This document shows positions 27,981 through 37,800 of a stretch of 64,000 nucleotides of DNA, piece after piece. The translations under genes and the position numbers were made by a program. Every line of letters starts with the position of its first letter. Within the stretch, counting starts at the first letter, position 1. The notes under the pieces are model-generated. The model was not told where the DNA came from. It worked only from the letters and a program-made list of their open reading frames with translations, and did not search any database. Origin of the DNA: Albibeggiatoa sp964388965 (lineage in GTDB: Bacteria > Pseudomonadota > Gammaproteobacteria > Beggiatoales > Beggiatoaceae); the NCBI GenBank assembly GCA_964388965.1, contig CAYMCP010000006.1, forward strand, positions 1 to 64,000, read 5' to 3'.

Positions 27981-28337
27981 TTAAACACTTGGATTATTTT
28001 TAGCAGTGGTGGGCTTTGCGCCGGTTTGCTGTTTAGCTACAGACCGTTTCAAGTGTGTTTTTTGAGTAATTTGTTGAGATTTTTGCATATCGTTAAATGC
28101 TCGTAATTGTGTACGTTGTACACGCACTAATTCCAATATTTCCTGATAGCTTTTTTCTTGATAATAGATGATTTTAGCAAAACCAAGCAAAACAGTCCCA
28201 AAAATGATCCCACCTATTCCGCCAGCAATGTAAATTACACGATCATCTTCAAACAGCGTGAACGCAAGCAATAACACAACGTAGGAAATGACGTAAATCA
28301 GCACCGCAAATATATTTATCATATTTTCTATTCTCAT
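27981..28337 (-). CDS. Small membrane protein, two helices and basic tail
   Basis: A 118-residue protein of unknown function. Two hydrophobic helices (about 7-28 and 34-54) are followed by a cytoplasmic helix (KSYQEILELVRVQRTQLRAF) and a basic, Lys/Gln/Thr-rich tail. It is the first gene of the minus-strand run that continues through the repeat protein, hybrid kinase, MORN protein and TonB receptor, with 68 bases to the next gene. Its small size and topology fit an accessory membrane protein. Confidence 0.6.
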   Translation of the reverse strand: MRIENMINIFAVLIYVISYVVLLLAFTLFEDDRVIYIAGGIGGIIFGTVLLGFAKIIYYQEKSYQEILELVRVQRTQLRAFNDMQKSQQITQKTHLKRSVAKQQTGAKPTTAKNNPSV

Positions 28338-28848
28338 AAAATTTCCTTTTTTTCAAAAAGTTATAAATATTTACGTTCACTTGTTGCATATTTATATTGC
28401 TTTCAATAACAATGGTTCGGACACTTTTTTAAAGCATATAATAAAATCAATAACTTACGAAAGAACGCTTATATTTGTAACTTATTGAAATATTTAATAA
28501 TTCACAAAAACTGTCCGAAGTATTGAATAAGGAACGCAGGTTTTAAAAGTGAGAATTACTGTCTTCCATCTGCATAATTTAACACATTAGGCTTTTTTTG
28601 CGTAAGGTAAGTTAGCAATTATTAGAGAAAAAATTTCTTACACCAACGGTCTCGATTGAAATACGTGATATTTAGACGTTCTGTGCCTTAATTAATAAAA
28701 ATACTAAAATGACAGATTTTAAACAAGCTTTATGGTAGCGGCAAAAATTTACTAACTTTGTTGACGTTAATAAAATTTGCATTTTTTGCTAAAATAGTCT
28801 AAAAATGGTTTGAATTATTTAAAAGCTCAAAAAGTTTCACATAAGGCT
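28338..28848. other. Intergenic region with a long inverted repeat (divergent promoters)
   Basis: No gene is visible here. An inverted repeat has arms at 28417-28431 (TTCGGACACTTTTTT) and 28506-28520 (AAAAACTGTCCGAAG). They match at 14 of 15 positions around a 74-base AT-rich interior. It could be a MITE-like insertion or a structured RNA. The remainder must contain the promoters of the sensory cluster and of hda. Confidence 0.45.
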
Positions 28849-29547
28849 ATGAGCACACAATTACCGCTAGGTATTCATTTACAATTTAGTCAGTCATTTG
28901 CAAACTATAACGCTACTTTTAATCATACTGCTTTATTAGTGCTTAGACAGGTGATTGCAAGACAAAGTGAAAATAGTTTGTATCTATGGGGGGCATCTGG
29001 AACCGGCAAGACGCACTTGTTACAAGCAGCTTGTCAAGAAATAGCTTATTTAGATCAAACACCTGCTTACATTCCGCTTGCAGAATTTAAATCAGCGGGA
29101 ACAATCGTGTTAGAGGGGTTAGATAACTTGGATTTAGTTTGCTTGGATGATTTGCAAGAAATTGTTGGTTCTAATGATTGGGAAGGTGCTTTATTTGACT
29201 TGTTTAATCGTTTAAAAGATCGTAACATCCCACTATTAATGACGGGTAATGATTCACCTAATGAATTGGGTTTGCATTTGTTAGATTTAGAATCACGCTT
29301 GTCTTGGGGAGGCGTGTTTAAGTTACAGAGTTTAGATAATAAGGAAAAAATTAAAGCATTACAACAACATGCACAACAATTAGGCTTTGAATTATCAGAA
29401 AAAGTGGCACGTTATCTACTCAAACAATTTGCCTATGATTTAGCAAGTTTAATTCATCAGTTGCGTAATTTAGATTATGCCTCTTTGGCTGCACACCGAA
29501 AAATCACTCTACCGTTTGTACGTCAGTGGTTAGCGACGATTAAATAA
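28849..29547 (+). CDS. hda: DnaA regulatory inactivator Hda
   Basis: Taken from the ATG at 28849 the protein is about 233 residues, close to E. coli Hda. The frame extends to a TTG at 28810, but the extra 13 residues fit no family start. It is a DnaA-like AAA+ protein with LYLWGASGTGKTHLLQAA (Walker A), LVCLDDLQEI (Walker B), FNRLKDRN, and the sensor/arginine-finger block LESRLSWGGVFKLQ. The clamp-binding motif near the N-terminus is QLPLGI, close to the QLxLPL type used by Hda to bind the beta clamp. It stimulates DnaA-ATP hydrolysis after initiation. Short length and absence of a DNA-binding domain exclude DnaA itself. Confidence 0.9.
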   Translation: MSTQLPLGIHLQFSQSFANYNATFNHTALLVLRQVIARQSENSLYLWGASGTGKTHLLQAACQEIAYLDQTPAYIPLAEFKSAGTIVLEGLDNLDLVCLDDLQEIVGSNDWEGALFDLFNRLKDRNIPLLMTGNDSPNELGLHLLDLESRLSWGGVFKLQSLDNKEKIKALQQHAQQLGFELSEKVARYLLKQFAYDLASLIHQLRNLDYASLAAHRKITLPFVRQWLATIK

Positions 29548-29769
29548 TTTTTCTGCATTTAATGCTTCATGACTTAATCAATACCTCGCCAAACGCAGAT
29601 ATTAATATCTAACTCTGGAAATTCTGAAAAAGTATTTGAATGGTATCAAGAAATTTCGTTTTATATCTCAGTAAATGCCGTTGAGAATTTAAATAACGCT
29701 TCATGATGATTCCCTTTTTCCGTAAAAACCGCGTATCATACGCATTTACTCATCACATAGACATATTTT

Positions 29770-30822
29770 ATGAGTTTTGGCTTACTACTTATTTTATGCG
29801 CATTTTTGCTTTCATGGGGATTAACTGCCTATTTGCCACGTTTTGCGCCCCAACATAATTTAATTGACGCACCAAATGACCGCTCATTGCACACCCAGCC
29901 CACGCCAACTATTGGTGGTGTAGCAATGCTTTTCTCCCTAGTTATTAGTATATTACTCGCCAGTTTATGGATGCCAACATTATTAAGCGTTCTCCCACAC
30001 CAATTTTGGCTACCTTTACTGTTCATTGCGACGATTTCGTTTATAGATGATTGTTGTTCAGTACCAGCAGGATTACGCTTATTCGTGCATTTTATCGCCG
30101 CAGTCTGGCTATTATCATTAGTTGAGCAAATGCCGATCTGGATTCAATGTATTTCATTGCCGATGTTCGCAATAACGTTACCGCCTTTTTTAAAATTTCT
30201 CATTTCTGTTTTATTTATCATGTGGATGGTCAATTTATACAACTTTATGGACGGAATGGATGGTTTTGCAGGTGGTATGGCAGTGATTGGGTTTGGTACG
30301 TTGGCAATTTTAGGTGCGCTGATGGGAGCAGATGAATTCGTTTTAGTAAACAGTTTAATTGTTGCGGTATCTCTTGGATTTTTAATACTTAATTTCCCAC
30401 CAGCAAAAGTATTTATGGGTGATACCGGTTCATCTAGTTTGGGTTATTTAGCTGCTTTAATGAGTCTATGGGGAGCCGCTTGGGGCTTGTTTCCTGTCTG
30501 GATTGCTGTATTAATTTTCTCACCTTTTATTGTAGATGCTTCTGTTACGCTTATACGACGCTTTTTAAATGCAGAAAAAATCTGGGAAGCACATAAAACG
30601 CATTATTATCAACGTCTAGTGCAATTAGGCTGGGGACATCGTAAAACTGTTTTATGGCAATATGGATTGATGCTAGCGTGTAGCCTTTCTGCAATTATAG
30701 CTGTGCATGTTACTTATTTCTGGCAATCAGTTATTCTTATCAGTTGGTGTGTAATTTATTTTTTATTAGCACTAAAAATCAAACAGTTAGAGAAAAAATC
30801 CAAAATTATAAACTTGTGTTAG
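29770..30822 (+). CDS. WecA/MraY-family undecaprenyl-phosphate sugar-1-phosphate transferase
   Basis: The 350-residue polytopic enzyme transfers a sugar-1-phosphate from a UDP-sugar to undecaprenyl phosphate at the cytoplasmic membrane, starting O-antigen or another glycan. Marker segments are HTQPTPTIGGVAML (N-terminal loop), SFIDDCCSVPAGLRL (the DD catalytic pair), YNFMDGMDGFAGG, VFMGDTGSSSLGY, and EKIWEAHKTHYYQRLVQLGWGH (the C-terminal His-rich loop). The group closest by eye is the WbpL/TagO-like branch. No other glycan gene lies beside it. Confidence 0.9.
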   Translation: MSFGLLLILCAFLLSWGLTAYLPRFAPQHNLIDAPNDRSLHTQPTPTIGGVAMLFSLVISILLASLWMPTLLSVLPHQFWLPLLFIATISFIDDCCSVPAGLRLFVHFIAAVWLLSLVEQMPIWIQCISLPMFAITLPPFLKFLISVLFIMWMVNLYNFMDGMDGFAGGMAVIGFGTLAILGALMGADEFVLVNSLIVAVSLGFLILNFPPAKVFMGDTGSSSLGYLAALMSLWGAAWGLFPVWIAVLIFSPFIVDASVTLIRRFLNAEKIWEAHKTHYYQRLVQLGWGHRKTVLWQYGLMLACSLSAIIAVHVTYFWQSVILISWCVIYFLLALKIKQLEKKSKIINLC

Positions 30823-30912
30823 ATTGATAGCGTTTTATTGATCTAACTGATTACCTGTAAAATAACATGCACTTCTAATTAGGCGTATTTTTTCAGATTT
30901 TGAGTAGATGCG

Positions 30913-32706
30913 TTACGCTTGAATAATATCGCGTCCATCTTTCAAAGCCTCTGACCAAGAATTAATTAAACTCGCGCATTTACGCAAATGTTTGCCATAA
31001 CTCTCGCTCCAATCTTCTAAGCCTTGCATCAAACTATCATTTGACGGATCGCCAACCATTAAGCGCACTTTTGTTAAAACCTGTTGCATCAATACAATAT
31101 CTAACGCATCCCAAGTTGAACTTAAATCGAGTTGTTCTAAAAAATCAATGCAACGTTTTAATGATTCCGCCGCCCGTAATGAAAACATCGCTCCTTTGTA
31201 TTTTAATAATGCATCCAATTCCTCAATTGCCATAATTTGCGGTTCTTCTAAATATAACCGTACCCGCTCCAAAATATTACGCGCCTCAAAACTCAATTCT
31301 ACGATTGAAGCGCGATCTAAAACACGCGGTGATAATGATAATGTTGTGTGATCATTATTAATAGTCGCAACGAAGCGTACCGCAGGCGTAATAAATACTT
31401 TACTAGCATTACCTGCCATGCCGCGAATGCCTTTACCACCTAAATCTAAAGTGCGTAATTTCTCTTGATCATCTGGATATTGAGAACGTACCAAAATATC
31501 CGCAAACCAATATTCAGGCTGACTTAGATTAAATTCTTCAAAAATGACAAGATAAGTTCGGCGATCATTTCTACGCCAAGCGACCTCTGCTTTACATAAA
31601 AATTTAGTAAATTCAGTTGGTTCAAACTCATTACTGATAGGATTTACATAACCTAATAAATCTTCACGTCCCCGCCACGTCGAGCCGACTGAAACAATCA
31701 ATTTACGTTCAGTATCATCAGTTAAATCAATGGCTAAGGTACTTTTACCTACACCGGGATTACCCGTTAAGATTAAAATATTTTTTGTCAATGAAACCGT
31801 TGTAATTGAATCTAAAATATCTCGACCGTAAGCATTTTTGATTTTTTCTTTGATCGAATCCTTTTCAACTAGGGGAAACGTCGGCGGTAATAATTCTGGA
31901 CTTTTGGGACGGGTTAAAGCAGTTAAGGTATTTTGTGCTTTCTTGACATCGAGATTTTTTAAACCATCAAAAGGACTCTGATTACTACTTGGTATTGGCG
32001 TTGAGGCGACAGTACGAGTTTGTGATTTTGAAATGATTTTATTTTGAATAGCTTGGGCGGTATCGCGTGAAATTTCAAACCATTCTGGTAAATGCGAGTG
32101 AAAATAAGCAAATCGTTCTGCATCTTCTTCTGAATACCAATTAGGGTTTGGACTGCTTGCCTGTTCTGCTGCTTTTTCAAACATATTTTCAACTGCTACC
32201 CGATTCACTTCTTTCAGATAAACGCCACCAATAATACTTTTATAGTAAACCGTTAATACATAGGGCTGTTGAAAACGCACCCAACCATCCAGATAAGGCT
32301 CAATTTTCCATAACGTTTTAAATTCATTAATTTTTTGTGGATAAACTTTTTTGACTCGGTAAGCACCAAATACATAATCTTTTGGTCTTGTTGCAATTTC
32401 ATTAATTCCTCTTGGCTCTTGGAAGCGTTTACCCCAAAATAGCAAAATTTGATCGTTTAGTGCCTCTGGATAAGGCTCTAATAGCCAACCAATACCTAAA
32501 TCATCTATCAAACAGTAAGGATTTCCTTCTTCAAAAACATGGATGTGATAACATCTTGGGTCACCTTGTTGACAATAATCAGCGCGAAATTGTTGTTTAG
32601 CCGAACAATTCCATGTTTCGGCATTCAGACAAATACTGCCATCCCAACCTCTCCGATGTGAATTAATTGTACAACCTAATGCGTTTCCAACCGTTATATA
32701 ACTCAT
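30913..32706 (-). CDS. McrB-like AAA+ ATPase/GTPase with Cys/His-rich N-terminal domain
   Basis: The 597-residue protein has a C-terminal AAA+ module of the MoxR/McrB clade: Walker A GNPGVGKST (about 315-323), Walker B YLVIFEEFNLSQPEYWF, and FVATINNDHTTLSLSPRVLDRAS, which carries the sensor-1 region and an arginine finger. The N-terminal 110 residues are rich in Cys and His (Cys12, 26, 34, 45, 52, 65; His54, 56). The pattern HRRGWDGSICLNAETWNC suggests a metal-binding or nucleic-acid-sensing fold. A long central segment follows. No McrC-type nuclease or other defence gene is adjacent, so this is not an ordinary McrBC locus. The gene is monocistronic and convergent with the sugar transferase gene. 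A defence or quality-control role is possible but unproven. Confidence 0.7.
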   Translation of the reverse strand: MSYITVGNALGCTINSHRRGWDGSICLNAETWNCSAKQQFRADYCQQGDPRCYHIHVFEEGNPYCLIDDLGIGWLLEPYPEALNDQILLFWGKRFQEPRGINEIATRPKDYVFGAYRVKKVYPQKINEFKTLWKIEPYLDGWVRFQQPYVLTVYYKSIIGGVYLKEVNRVAVENMFEKAAEQASSPNPNWYSEEDAERFAYFHSHLPEWFEISRDTAQAIQNKIISKSQTRTVASTPIPSSNQSPFDGLKNLDVKKAQNTLTALTRPKSPELLPPTFPLVEKDSIKEKIKNAYGRDILDSITTVSLTKNILILTGNPGVGKSTLAIDLTDDTERKLIVSVGSTWRGREDLLGYVNPISNEFEPTEFTKFLCKAEVAWRRNDRRTYLVIFEEFNLSQPEYWFADILVRSQYPDDQEKLRTLDLGGKGIRGMAGNASKVFITPAVRFVATINNDHTTLSLSPRVLDRASIVELSFEARNILERVRLYLEEPQIMAIEELDALLKYKGAMFSLRAAESLKRCIDFLEQLDLSSTWDALDIVLMQQVLTKVRLMVGDPSNDSLMQGLEDWSESYGKHLRKCASLINSWSEALKDGRDIIQA

Positions 32707-32975
32707 AAATGACTATTTCCTTTAGTTTTTATGTTAAAATTTAATCTAAGATAAATACGAAATCAGATTAGCCTGTTAAAATGCCTACTAGACGCTCTGT
32801 TATGCTTATTGCTATATTGCGTTCCGTTGCATTGTAAGTACAAAAATGCAACCATTTACAAAGCCTAACAGCTTACCAGAAAAGACAGTGTTAGGGAAAA
32901 GTCTTTATAAATTTACATTGGTTTGGCAATATAATATCCAAAAAAGCCGCCAACAACTTTTTTATAGGAGGAATT

Positions 32976-33377
32976 ATGGCTGAATTATTTTCAGTAGATT
33001 GGATGAAAAGCTATCAGAATGAGTGGAATAGTGAACCAGAATTGTCTGGTGCATTAGCTGAAATCAATTTTTCATCTACTATCGGTTATGGTTTTATCGG
33101 AGATGCTGATCCAACTGGTGTGTTGGTCATCGAAAACGGTAAAGCGATTGATGCAGGTGAATATAATGGTCAACCTCTAAATTGGGATTTGCGTGCAACA
33201 AAAAGTAGTTGGGATACGTGGATTGAAAAAGGTCTCGGTATGGCAGGTCTTGGTATGGCGTATGTTGGTGGAAAATTAAAATTCCAAAAAGGCGACTACA
33301 AAGCAATGATCAAAGACCCCCGTATGGCAGGTCCTTTCGTGAAAAGTTTTTCAGTCATGGGTAAAGTTTCTGTTTAA
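32976..33377 (+). CDS. SCP2-like sterol/lipid carrier domain protein
   Basis: The 133-residue protein is close to a single SCP-2 (sterol carrier protein) domain. It has the strand LVIENGKAIDAGEYN, the helix WDLRATKSSWDTWIEKGLG, and a C-terminal LKFQKGDYKAMIKDPRMAGPFVKSFSVMGKV, which contains the typical hydrophobic tunnel strand and helix pair. Stand-alone SCP2 domains bind lipids or other hydrophobic ligands. A strong Shine-Dalgarno (TAGGAGGAA, seven bases ahead) suggests high expression. It has no same-strand partner within 250 bases and no signal peptide. Confidence 0.75.
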   Translation: MAELFSVDWMKSYQNEWNSEPELSGALAEINFSSTIGYGFIGDADPTGVLVIENGKAIDAGEYNGQPLNWDLRATKSSWDTWIEKGLGMAGLGMAYVGGKLKFQKGDYKAMIKDPRMAGPFVKSFSVMGKVSV

Positions 33378-33389
33378 TACTTTTGATTT

Positions 33390-33510
33390 TTTAGATGTGG
33401 TCATCATGACACTTTCGATTGCCGTAAACTGAATCTTTGGAATCCGTTAGAAAGTAAAATTCTGCATAAAAATTTTGGTTTACTAGGTCGAAATATTGTC
33501 CACATCTAAA
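33390..33510. repeat. Inverted repeat with 11-bp perfect arms after the SCP2 gene
   Basis: TTTAGATGTGG (33390-33400) and CCACATCTAAA (33500-33510) are perfect inverse complements around 99 bases. The interior has no open frame. The unit could be a non-coding RNA or a short miniature transposon-like element. Confidence 0.4.
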
Positions 33511-33627
33511 TTTTAATTAACAAAGCTTATAGCTAAAAAAAAAATTCAATTATTAACTAGTGGACAATTCTTTGTAATTCCTTTTGAATACACTCCGAAC
33601 TCACTCTTAAACTAATGGACCTAAACA

Positions 33628-34779
33628 ATGCTGAAATATTTACTGCAAACGATTTTATTATCTATTCTAATTATAACGTATTCAGTAAAGGCAACCGAAA
33701 GCTATGAAATCGAAGAATTATCTATCGGTACGACGGTGACTTTAGGTGGTACTGTTATCCCATACAAGGAAGTGACTTTATCGGCACAAATACCAGGGCG
33801 GGTAGAGAAAATAGCAGGTGAGGAGGGAGATAAGTTTGCAGAAAACGCTGTATTAGTCAAAATTAACGATGCTGTATTGCGTGCTAAGCGTCGTGCCGCA
33901 GAAGCTGCATTCTATCAAGCTGACGCGTCGTTGCGAAATGCTAATATTCAATATTCAAGAGAATTATGGTCGCCTGATTCGCCACAAAAATCTGCACCCG
34001 GTGGTATGGGCTTGCCGTTCATGTTCGATCAATTTTTTACTCAGCCTATGTCAGACATTATCGGTCGTAGTGATACAGGTTTAGATCGTCAAGCTGATTT
34101 ACATAGTTTTGGCTCGCAAATCGAGCAAGCGCGTAGTGCTTTAATGCAGGCACGTTCGCAAATTGAACAAATTGATGCCTCGTTACGTGATGCCCTAAGT
34201 AAAGCACCTTTTAATGGAGTAATTATTCGCAAATTGATCGAAGAGGGTGATACCGTACAACCGGGAATGCCTTTAATTGAATTTGCTGATACTGAATTTT
34301 TACAAATTAAAGTTGATGTACCTGCGCGTTTGGTTGCAGGTTTGCAAAAAGGTGCGACTGTACCCGCTAAATTAGATGTATCAGATACACCCGTGTTAGC
34401 GCGTGTAGCACAAATTTTCCCGACTGCTGACCCAACGCTACATACCGTGACGGTGAAATTTGATTTGCCAATTGGTACGCAAACAGGTCCTGGTCAATAT
34501 GCTGAGGTTGAAATCCAAGATATAACTGTGCCCGCGCAAAATACGCCTGTTATTCCGCGCGAGGCTATTGTTTGGCGTGGAAGTCTGCCCGGTGTCTACG
34601 TGTTAGTGGAAAGCGACGGGGAAATAAAACGCCAATTGCGTTTAGTACGGCTTGGGCGTGATATTGATCAAACGCTTGTTAGTGTTTTAAGTGGAGTATC
34701 CATTGGTGATAAAGTAGAATTAAATCCTAAACCTGTTGCCAGTTCTGGCTGGTCTCCTAAGTCTTCTCATAAAAAATAA
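33628..34779 (+). CDS. RND efflux periplasmic adaptor (membrane fusion protein)
   Basis: The 383-residue adaptor has a signal peptide (MLKYLLQTILLSILIITYS), a biotinyl/lipoyl half (VIPYKEVTLSAQIPGRVEKI and GDKFAENAVLVKI), a helical hairpin and the second lipoyl half (LSKAPFNGVIIRKLIEEGD, TVQPGMPLIEFAD). Beta-barrel strands and the membrane-proximal VIPREAIVWRG complete it. The hairpin region contains a Pro/Gly/Met-rich loop (residues about 115-145) that is longer than usual. It links the inner-membrane RND pump encoded 24 bases downstream to an outer-membrane channel. No TolC-type channel gene is adjacent. Confidence 0.88.
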   Translation: MLKYLLQTILLSILIITYSVKATESYEIEELSIGTTVTLGGTVIPYKEVTLSAQIPGRVEKIAGEEGDKFAENAVLVKINDAVLRAKRRAAEAAFYQADASLRNANIQYSRELWSPDSPQKSAPGGMGLPFMFDQFFTQPMSDIIGRSDTGLDRQADLHSFGSQIEQARSALMQARSQIEQIDASLRDALSKAPFNGVIIRKLIEEGDTVQPGMPLIEFADTEFLQIKVDVPARLVAGLQKGATVPAKLDVSDTPVLARVAQIFPTADPTLHTVTVKFDLPIGTQTGPGQYAEVEIQDITVPAQNTPVIPREAIVWRGSLPGVYVLVESDGEIKRQLRLVRLGRDIDQTLVSVLSGVSIGDKVELNPKPVASSGWSPKSSHKK

Positions 34780-34803
34780 CCACTAATCGAGAATAAATCT
34801 GTT

Positions 34804-37800
34804 ATGGCCGACCAAAATAATCAGCAATCGTTAGGCGTTGCAGGACAAATGGCACAGAGTTTTATTCACTCGCCATTGTCTCCACTGCTTTTTATCGCTA
34901 TGTTCTTCATGGGTTTGATGGGCTTAATGTTGACTCCACGTCAAGAAGACCCGCAAATTTCAGTGCCGATGGTGGATGTTTTTGTCCAATATCCCGGTGC
35001 CTCCTCGCAACAAGTCAGCAGTCTTGCAATTGATCCTTTACAACGGATTATGAGTGAGATGCCCGGCGTTGAGCATGTATATTCTGCATCGGAGCACAGT
35101 CAGGGTATGGTGACGGTGCAATTTTACGTGGGTGAGGAATTGGAAAAATCTGTATTCAAAGTCCACGATAAATTGCAGTCTAATTTGGATAAGATACCGC
35201 CCGGTGTGCAAATGCCGCTGGTTAAACCTAAAGGTGTGGATGATGTCCCGATTGTCACTTTAACGTTATGGTCTGAGGACGTAGACGATGGTGCATTGAG
35301 GACTTTAGCGTTAGACGTGATGCACGGTTTAAATCAGATTGAGGCTGTAGGACAAAGTTTTATTGTTGGTGGGCGTGAGGAACAGGTGCGCATTGAAGTG
35401 ATGCCAGAGCGTTTGTCTGGATATAACTTGAGTATTGGTCAAATTGCGCAAACGATTCAAACTGCAAATAGTGAGCAACGTGCTGGTTATATTGAAGCAG
35501 GAGATGGACATTTTACTGTTTATACGGGGTCGTTTCTGCGTACTGCATACGATGTCGAACAATTGGTTGTTGGCACATATCAAAATCGGGCAGTACATGT
35601 GCGTGATGTAGCGAAGGTCATTAAAGGACCAAGCGAAACGACTCAAATTGTTAATTATTTTTCTGGTCCCGCTTATGGCTATGAGCAAGCCGTTATACAT
35701 GGTAATTTTTTACAAGAATTGTGGGGAACAGTAACCCATAAACACGCTTATGATAAAGAGGCAGTACCATTAAAAGAAATTCATGGCGCACCGGCTGTGA
35801 CAATTGCCGTGTCGAAAAAAATTAGTACCAACGGGGTAACAGTCGCTAATGAAGTGTTAGAGCGAATTGAAAAATTAAAAGGTGTCGTTATCCCAGATAA
35901 CGTTGAGGTAGAGGTGACGCGAAATTACGGCAAGACGGCGAAAGATAAAGTTGATAGTCTGATTTTAAAACTTTTTATTGCAACAGGTGCTGTGACACTC
36001 TTAGTTTTATATTTTTTCCGCCACATAGGTTATCAACCTGCATTTGTAGTAACAGTCGTTATTCCCGTCGTTATTTTGATTACTGTATTTTCAGCATGGA
36101 TTTTGGGTTTTACTATTGACCGCGTCAGCTTATTTGCGCTGATTTTCTCGATTGGTATTCTAGTAGATGATGCAATTGTGGTGGTAGAAAATATCTATAG
36201 GCGTTGGCTAATCAACGAAAATACCGATACTGAAACCGCAGTAGATGCTGTGCGTGAAGTGGGTAATCCAACCATTTTAGCAACTTTTACCGTTGTTGCT
36301 GCTCTGTTACCAATGGGTTTTGTCTCTGGCATGATGGGACCTTACATGGCACCTATTCCGGTGTTAGGTTCTGTAGCAATGATATTTTCCCTAGTTGCAG
36401 CATTCGTTTTTGTGCCCTGGATTACAATGCGGGTCAAACCGTCCATGTCTACTTTGATGGAAGCAGAAAAAGTAGAACATAAAGAAAATGAGCAATGGGA
36501 ACGTTTTTACCGCAAAATCATTCCAACCTTAGCCAACAAGCCTTTGTTTGGTTTTGGCTTTCTAATAGCGTTGGTTTTCTCTTTCTTTTTAGCGATCAGT
36601 ATGTTTTATACCACTGATGTTGAAGTGAAAATGTTGCCATTGGATAACAAGCCAGAATATAACGTATACGTGGACATGCCAGAAGGTACAGCACTACCCG
36701 TTACCGCTAATTTAGTGTATCAAATGGCAGAAAAATTACGTGAAATTCCCGAAGTGACTGCAGTACAAACTTATGTTGGTACGTCGCAACCTTATGATTT
36801 TAATGGTATGGTACGACATTATTACTTGCGTGGTAAGCCCTGGCATGGTGACATTCAAATTCAATTAGTTGACAAAGGTTTCAGAAAACGTAGCAGTCAC
36901 GAATTAGCGACTGAAGCACGGCAAATACTACAAACATTGGTCAAAGAGCAAAATAGTCAGGCTAAATTTACTGTCGTTGAGATGCCGCCAGGTCCACCCG
37001 TATTACAAGCGGTCGTTGCAGAGGTTTATGGTCCGGATGATGCGACACGTCGTGACGTAGCAAAACAATTAACAAATTTCTTTGAACAGTCTGAAATTAT
37101 TGATGACGTTGATAATTATATGGCTGAACCGTATTCAATTTGGAAATTTGAAGTAAGTACTGAAAAAGCAGTGCGCAAAGGTATTAGTGTTGATACGATT
37201 AATCAAAATTTGATGATGGCATTAGGGGGATTTAAATTAGGTGATATTAAACAAGGTGTTGGTTTAGAGCCGACCTATATTGTGATTCAAGTACCATTAC
37301 ATGTGCGTGCTCGGTTAAGTCATCTGTATGATCTACCGATTCCAAATCAGCAAGGTCAGACAGTCGCTTTAGCGGAATTAGGACGTTTCGTTACTGCACA
37401 GCAAGACCCTATTATTTATCAGAAAGATTTGCGACCGGTCGAGTATGTGGTAGGCGATTCGGTAGGCGAATTTTTAGGTGATAATAAATATCGTTTAGGT
37501 GCGCCGATTTATGGCATGTTAGAAGTCGAGACGATGTTAAAAGATTATAAAACCCCTGATGGTGTAGACTTATCTACCAATGACTGTTGGTATACGTTGG
37601 GTATTATTCCGTTATGTCAACGTTACTTAGGTACACCAACAACAACCGCATCCGGTTTTGAATGGGCTGGCGAATGGACAGTAACTTACGAAACTTTCCG
37701 CGACATGGGAATTGCGTTTGCTGTTGCATTGGTGTTGATTTACATACTAGTTGTATGGTTGTTTGGCAATTTCACCGTACCACTCGTGATTATGGCACCG

